This document shows positions 58,139 through 64,000 of a stretch of DNA of 64,000 bases, piece by piece. The position numbers and the translations under genes were made by a program. The number at the start of each line of letters is the position of its first letter. The first letter of the stretch is position 1. The notes beneath the pieces were generated by a model that saw nothing but the letters and a program-made list of their open reading frames with translations, ran no database searches and was not told where the DNA came from. This stretch comes from Apiosordaria backusii (taxonomy: Eukaryota > Ascomycota > Sordariomycetes > Sordariales > Lasiosphaeriaceae): contig JAUKTV010000010.1 of NCBI GenBank assembly GCA_030549205.1, positions 620,001-684,000 on the forward strand, written 5' to 3'.

Positions 58139-59195
58139 TAAATTATTTTTTAATTTAATTAATAAAGTTTATTAAAACGTTAAATACTTTAATATAGATT
58201 TTATATATAAGTAAAAATACCTATAAATTACTACTATATTTATTTATTATAATAAAAATTTACTAAAAGTTATTATAAACTTCTTTAAATTTAAATAGGT
58301 TTTAAATAATATATTAAAATAAATAAAAGAAGTAGTTTAATAAAGGTTTTTTTAAAATAACCTATATAATATATACTTAAAAATAGTACTTATATTAAAT
58401 CTTTTATATCCTATTAATTTTAATATTTTAAACCTTCTCTATTAAATAATTTAAAGCCTTAACTTTAAAATATTTAACTTATATATATTAAAGTACTTTA
58501 AAATTTTTCTAAAACTTTAAAAGGTTTAATAATAGACAATAGGGGTGTTTTTTAAAAGCATTAAAAACGGTATTAAAAATTAACAGTTAATAAATAGCTT
58601 TTAATAAATTTAAAAAAACGTTATATATAAAATAAAGTAAATAGTAAAAAAAAAGAAGTAAATTCGAAAAAGACTAAATCTTTATAAACCTTTAACATTT
58701 TAATTTTAATAAAATTAAATATTTCTATTCTATAATATAAAACTTTATTTAAACTATAGTACTATATTCTATATACTTTTAAATATTATTTAAAAATAAT
58801 ATTAATATAAAAACCTTTAATAATAAAAACTTCCTTTAAAATAAAATTAATTAACCTACTTTTACTTATTAATATATCCTTAAATATACGTTTTTTATAT
58901 TTATAAATAAAAGAAGTAACGGTATTAACTTCTATATATTATTCTTTAAAGTAAAGTTTATAAATATTAAATATTAACTGCTTTTTAAAGTTAATAATAT
59001 ATATATTAAAGTAATTATTATAAATAGTAAAATTAAAAAGTAAATATTAATTAAAAACAATATTAATAATAAAAGAAAAATCAATTGCTTTATTAGTAAT
59101 ACTATAGAAGTTTTAAAAAGAAAAAGAATTAATAATAATGGCTATTAAAACTCTAAAAAGTTTAAAAACTAAATTAATAGAAAAGTTAAAGTAAA
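58139..59195. other. RE-III internal part, middle portion
   Basis: RIP-mutated AT-rich sequence between inserted elements, assigned to RE-III by position. Nothing readable. Confidence 0.4.
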
Positions 59196-59208
59196 AAGAA
59201 CTTTTTAA

Positions 59209-60162
59209 TGTCTCTCTAAGAAGTGGAGCTTCCAAAAAAAAAAAATTTCTTTTACAACGCCATACCTGGCGTTGGTTCTCTTTTTAGTTGATCTGGTGTG
59301 CTATTTGAACTGCCTGGGGCTACCGTTATAGTTATATAATTATTACGTACTTATTATATACTTATTATATAATTAAACCTTTTACCGTCAAATTTAATAA
59401 TAAGTTTATATAATAATATTATAGCTAAATCTTTTAAACGCTTCCTTTATTATCGAATTGTTTATAACTATACCGATAATTCTTTTATTAACCTATATTA
59501 AAGCTAAATACTAATATTTATATAAAATTAAAAAAAATCCTATTTACTTTTCTTTTTTCTCTTTTATATTATTTACTATATTCCTTTTCTATATTACTTA
59601 CTATATTAAAACTTAATCGATTATAATATTAAATATAAGTCTATTCTATATAACTTAATAATTAAAAGATAGTATTAATATAATAATAATATATAATCTA
59701 CTATACCGAAAGCTTATAAATATAAGATTCCGAGGTTAAATTACTATAAGCACTTTAAATTAGCCGATATAATAATAACTGTACTAAAGAAAAATAGTAA
59801 GAAGTAAAAGAATATAAATATCATTTATATTCGAATATACGCTATATATATTATTATTACTTTATTTATCGATTAATATATTAGACTTTATTAATTCAGA
59901 TAGGATTTAATCGATTTTAATATAAACTAGTAGATTAAAGAAGATAATATAAAGATTTAAAATAAAGCCTTTAAATAAAAAGATAAAGTAAAAGGATAGT
60001 TAACGAAATTAATATCGATTATAGGTATAATAGTAAAAGTTAAAATACTTTAATAGATAGTTAATTTAATAGTATACTAAATAATTTAAAGATACTATTT
60101 ACTATTGTATTAATATAAATATCTGTATATTACATTTTGTATATATATCACTAAACCTTAAG
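59209..60162 (+). mobile_element. 950-bp element with 13-bp TSD, copy 2
   Basis: Starts TGTCTCTCTAAGAAGTGG and ends CTAAACCTTAAG. Duplication aagaactttttaa at 59196-59208 and 60163-60175. It is inserted in RE-III and collinear with copy 1 over its whole length. Confidence 0.8.
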
Positions 60163-60175
60163 AAGAACTTTTTAA

Positions 60176-60513
60176 AATCTATTACTTAACGGTATTATTT
60201 TATTAAAGTTTCTTTTACTTTAAATTAATAAATAAATAATTTCTAATATCTTTATAAATATTTATAGGAATTTAAAATATTCTAATTACTTTAAAAGCTT
60301 TATTAATAAAAGTAAACTTTAAATAAAAGTACTTTTTAAATGTTTAAAAATAAAAACGTAGGTTATATTTTTTATTAAAAAACTTATATAAATAATTATA
60401 GTCTTTTTTGAAATTCTTTAAAGTATTAAAACGATATAAATTACTTTAATTAAAAGTATTATTATTAATAATAAAGGAATAAATACCTTTAAATCCTATT
60501 TAAAAACTTTCTT
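60176..60513. other. RE-III internal fragment
   Basis: About 340 bases of AT-rich, RIP-mutated sequence between inserted elements. Nothing readable. Confidence 0.4.
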
Positions 60514-60526
60514 TAATAATATAATT

Positions 60527-62465
60527 CTTAAAGTTCGATAGTATATATACAAAATATAATATATAGATACTTACAATTAATATAATAGTAAATAGTATTT
60601 TTAAATTATTTAATATACCATTAAATTAACTACCTATTAAAGCATCTTAACTTTTACTATTATACTTATAATCGATATTAATTTCGTTAACTATCTTTCT
60701 ACCTTATCCTTTTATTCAAAAGCTTTATCCTAAATCTTCTTATTATTTTTTCTAATCTTTTAATTTATATTAAGATCAATTAAATCCTATTTAAATTAAT
60801 AAAATTTAGTATATTAGTCAAAAGATAAAGTAGTAATAGTATATATAGTATACATTTGAATATAGGCAACGTTTATATCCTTTTATTTTTTACTATCTTT
60901 CTTTAATATAGTTATTATTATATTAATTAATTTAAAGTATTTATAGTAATTTAACTTTAGGATTTTATACTTATAGGCTTTTAATATAGTAAATTGTATA
61001 CTACTATTATATTAATATTATTTTTTAATCATTAAGTTATATAAAATAGACTTATATTTAGTACTGTAAGTAGTCGATTAAGTTTTAATATAATAAGTAA
61101 TATAGAAGAGGAATATAATAAATAATATAGAAGAAAAAGAAAAGTAAATAAGATCCTTTTTAATCTTATATAGGTATTAGTATTTAACTTTAGTGTAGGC
61201 TGGCGAAGGAGTTATCGGTACGGTTATAAATAATTCAATAGTAAAGGAGGCGTTTAGAAAGTTTAGCTATAATATTATTATATAAGTTTATTGTTAAACT
61301 CAATAGTAGAAGGTTTAATTATATAATAAGTATATAATATCTCTCTAAAAAGTAGAGCTTCTAAAAAAAAATTTCTTTTACAACGCCACACCCGGCGTTA
61401 GTTTTCTTTACAGCTAATTTAGTATACTACTTAAACTACTTAAGGCTACTATTATAGTCACGTACTTATTATATAGTTAAACCTTCCACCATCAAGTTCA
61501 ATAATAAGCTTATATAATAATATTATAACCAAACTTTCTAAATACCTCCTTTACTACCGAATTACTTATAACTACGCCAATAACTCCCTCGCCAGCCTAT
61601 ATTAGGGCCAAATATTAGCATTTATATAAAGTTAAAAAGGATCTTATTTACTACTTTTCTTTACCGTTCCTTTCCTATATTACTTACTATATTCTTTTTT
61701 TATATTATTTACTATATTTCTCTCCTATATTACCTACCATATTTCTCTTTTATACTACCTACTATATTGAAATTTAATCGATTGTAGTATTAAGTATAAG
61801 TCTGTTCTATACGATTTAACAATTAAAAGATAGTACTAATATAATAGCAATATATAATTATATTAAAAGCTTATAAGTATAAGATTTTAAAGTTAAATGG
61901 CTATAAGTACCTTAAATTTATTAATATTATAATGGCTATATTAAAGAAAGATAGTAATAAATGGAATATAAGCGTTGCCTTTACTGAAAAGTTAGTTATA
62001 TATACTGTCGCTATTCTATTTTATATTAAATATATTAACTTCTGTCGATTCGGATAAGATTTAATTGGTCTTAAGTTAAGGTATTGGATTGAAGATAAAA
62101 CGATTTAGAAGAAAGCTTTCGAAAAGAAGGATAAGGTAGAAGATTAGTTAATAAAGTTAATCGATATCGCAGTAATAATCGTAAAGGATAAGACGGCTTA
62201 ATAGATTAAATAGTTAATCTAATAGCTATATTAAATAGCTTGAAGATACTATTGTGTTGATCGTGAGCATCTGTGTGTCACGTCTTATATATATACCACC
62301 GAACCTTAAGTAATAAGTATGTAATAAGTATATGATAGTTACGTAATTATAACGGTAGCCTCAGGCAGTTTAAATAGTATATTAGATTAACTGTGAAGAG
62401 AATTAACGCTGGGCGTGGCGTTGTAAAAGAAATTTTTTTTGAAAGCTCCACTTTTTAAAGAGATA
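60527..62465 (-). mobile_element. 950-bp element with 13-bp TSD, copy 4, interrupted by copy 5
   Basis: Two reverse-orientation parts, 60527-61337 and about 62325-62465, together make one element. Outer duplication taataatataatt at 60514-60526 and 62466-62478. The gap is filled by copy 5. Confidence 0.75.
61338..62310 (+). mobile_element. 950-bp element, copy 5, nested in copy 4
   Basis: Starts TATCTCTCTAAAAAGTAGAG and ends CGAACCTTAAG. Flanked by taataagtatataa (61324-61337) and taataagtatgtaa (62311-62324), a 14-base duplication with one RIP-type difference. The target sequence is the copy 4 interior, as shown by copy 3. Confidence 0.75.
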
Positions 62466-62478
62466 TAATAATATAATT

Positions 62479-63396
62479 ATAAAAGAATTAATTAATTTAT
62501 TAAAAAAAAAAAGTAAATAAACTTATTACCTTTTACTTTATAATTTAAAAGCAGTAATTTCGAACTTACTTTAAAGTAAAATAAACTTATATTGTATTTA
62601 AAAAAGTATAAATTATAAAGTTTCCCGAAACTTCTAAAAAGTTATATACTTTTATTTAATTAAAGATATTAAACTATTTAAAATACTATTAATTAGGGCT
62701 ATTACCTCTTTAATATATTTTAAAAAGTACTATAGTATATTATTTCTAAAGTTTAATTTAAAAATAAATTAATACTAAAGTAAATATATACTATAATAAT
62801 AAATATAATACTATAAAACGGATTTAATTAATCTTAAATAGAAAGGTCTTATAGAAATAGTATTAAAAGTCTTATTAACATTCTTATCAATACTCTTCCT
62901 TATTCTTTTACTACTTTTTTATTTTAATTAATTATTAAAATTAATAGAACCTTTAGAAATTATTATAAAAAAAGTACTTTTAATAAAATCGATAAATAAA
63001 GCGTTAAATAAAAAGGTCGTAAGTAAGTTTATTTAAATAAATAAAGTATATAAAAACCTAAATTCCCTATTAATATAGAAATCAAACTATTTAACAAATT
63101 CAATATAGTTCTTATAAGTTAACTAAATCTTAAAATCTCTATTAAAAAGTATAAGATTAAAAACGATATTAAGTTAATTAAGATTAATAAGCTTTTAAAT
63201 ACTAAAAAGTATAGCTTAGGATTTAAAGAAAGTATATTAATAATACTACTCTTTAATAGAAATAAGTATTAATTTAGTAATAATAATTTTATTAAATATA
63301 ATTATCAATTAATAAAAAAGTAATAAGCTTTAAAAAGTAAATAAAGAAATTAAATTAATATAGCTAGGCTTAGTTAGAAAATACCGATCTTATAAT
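62479..63396. other. RE-III internal part, right portion
   Basis: AT-rich and RIP-mutated. No readable frame. It ends at the right LTR of RE-III. Confidence 0.4.
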
Positions 63397-63601
63397 TATT
63401 AAATACTAAAACTTAAATAGTTGATTTAAAGTATATAATTAAATTTATAATATTGTTTAATAAAAGAAAAGGTCTAAAAAGGAGCGTATAATAAGATATT
63501 TATTTAGGAAGAGCTTATAATCCAACTGTTAAGCTTACTAAAGCCTTGTTTCCACCTTGACTGAGTGCAACCTTTAAATCCTACCCTATTCTCACTCCAC
63601 A
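63397..63601. repeat. RE-III right LTR
   Basis: 205 bases matching 37966-38170. It keeps C and G at many positions where the left copy has T and A. Confidence 0.75.
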
Positions 63602-63606
63602 CCTTT

Positions 63607-64000
63607 TCTTTTAATATAAAGAGCTATTAAGTAAAAATAACCTACCTTTTCATTTACTTACTAAAAAGCCCCAGTGCACAACCTATTGCCATTAACATGA
63701 TAGACATTAAAAAAAGGCAAGGAAGAAAGAAAGCGATAGGAATAAACAAACTGATCTAACTGGCATTATAGAATAGATTTATAGCAAACCATTTAAAGTA
63801 TAACCCTTATCCAGTCTAAAGAAAGTTAAGTTTAAATATTGCTTTAATATTGATGATCCTCTAACACTGATAGTAAGGGGGATCACCAATGCATGCATGA
63901 ACTGCTACACTCATCAAACCCTTTATATACATGTTTTCTTGCAAAGGAGTATCACGACATGTCTTACTATGTTCCACCCCTCAATACGGCAAATTTGGCT
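63607..64000. other. Unique flank after the repeat block
   Basis: Base composition returns toward normal within about 60 bases of the RE-III duplication. No reading frame or structure stands out before the window ends. Confidence 0.5.

Larger units (their letters stand above)
37966..63601. mobile_element. RE-III, outermost RIP-degraded LTR retrotransposon with nested insertions
   Basis: Direct repeats of 205 bases at 37966-38170 and 63397-63601 align without gaps and differ almost only by C/T and G/A. Each begins TATTAAAT (from TGTTAAAT) and the right one ends CACA. They are flanked by the 5-bp duplication ccttt (37961-37965 and 63602-63606). Removing the nested insertions leaves about 7.3 kb, a normal full-length LTR element. 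No protein can be read because of stops on all frames. A purine-rich AAAGAAG just inside the left LTR on the minus strand hints that the element is on that strand, but superfamily and orientation stay open. I see no intact host gene within. Confidence 0.75.

Noticed and set aside
37961..63606. Centromere or mitochondrial insert as explanation for the AT-rich block
   Set aside because: The LTRs, target duplications, copia motifs and transition-only differences explain it as RIP-mutated transposons. Whether it also lies near a centromere cannot be told from the sequence.

Overview
The window reads as genomic DNA of a filamentous ascomycete, most likely a Sordariomycete (Sordariales-like). The evidence is short GT-AG introns of about 40 to 120 bases, GC-rich codon use, fungal-type proteins, and a sharply bounded AT-rich block whose changes are almost all C-to-T and G-to-A. 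That is the signature of repeat-induced point mutation (RIP).

The first 37.6 kb is gene-bearing. In order it holds: a C2H2-like zinc-finger protein; ALG9 mannosyltransferase (-), divergent from the snoRNP factor NAF1 (+); a membrane SH3 protein; an F-box-like hypothetical protein; a CHIP-type TPR/U-box ubiquitin ligase; cytosolic prolyl-tRNA synthetase (-), divergent from the chaperonin subunit CCT1 (+); a LYC1-like lysine acetyltransferase followed by a cluster of four stem-loops; a secreted CE1-type esterase; a 22-bp minisatellite and a decayed amidase; a methyltransferase-like ORF; a gene interrupted by an in-frame UAG; a FAR1-like protein carrying a frameshift; a second methyltransferase; and three genes of the interferon-induced 6-16 (ISG12/IFI6-like) type. 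Most genes are housekeeping (N-glycosylation, snoRNP assembly, translation, protein folding and quality control). The part from about 24 kb onward looks accessory: secreted enzyme, broken genes, tandem repeats.

From 37.97 to 63.60 kb I reconstruct nested transposons by terminal repeats and target-site duplications (TSDs). The outermost retroelement, RE-III, has 205-bp LTRs and TSD ccttt (37966-63601). RE-II, a Ty1/copia element (TSD tatat, 42709-57166, + strand), lies inside it. RE-I, the same family on the - strand (TSD taata, 43096-50195), is inserted in the left LTR of RE-II. A much less mutated solo LTR (TSD tccgc, 49212-49857) is inserted in an LTR of RE-I. Five copies of a separate ~950-bp element with no visible ORF are flanked by unusually long, near-constant 13-bp TSDs (14 in one copy); one is nested in another. 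I see no intact protein gene in this block. The last 0.4 kb returns to normal composition.

The observations most worth a second look are the ~950-bp element family with 13-bp TSDs, two genes with an in-frame UAG followed by coding-like sequence (candidate A-to-I stop-correction sites or CAG-to-TAG mutations), the stem-loop cluster at 24.25-24.39 kb, and the trio of IFI6-like genes sharing a phase-1 intron at the matching place.
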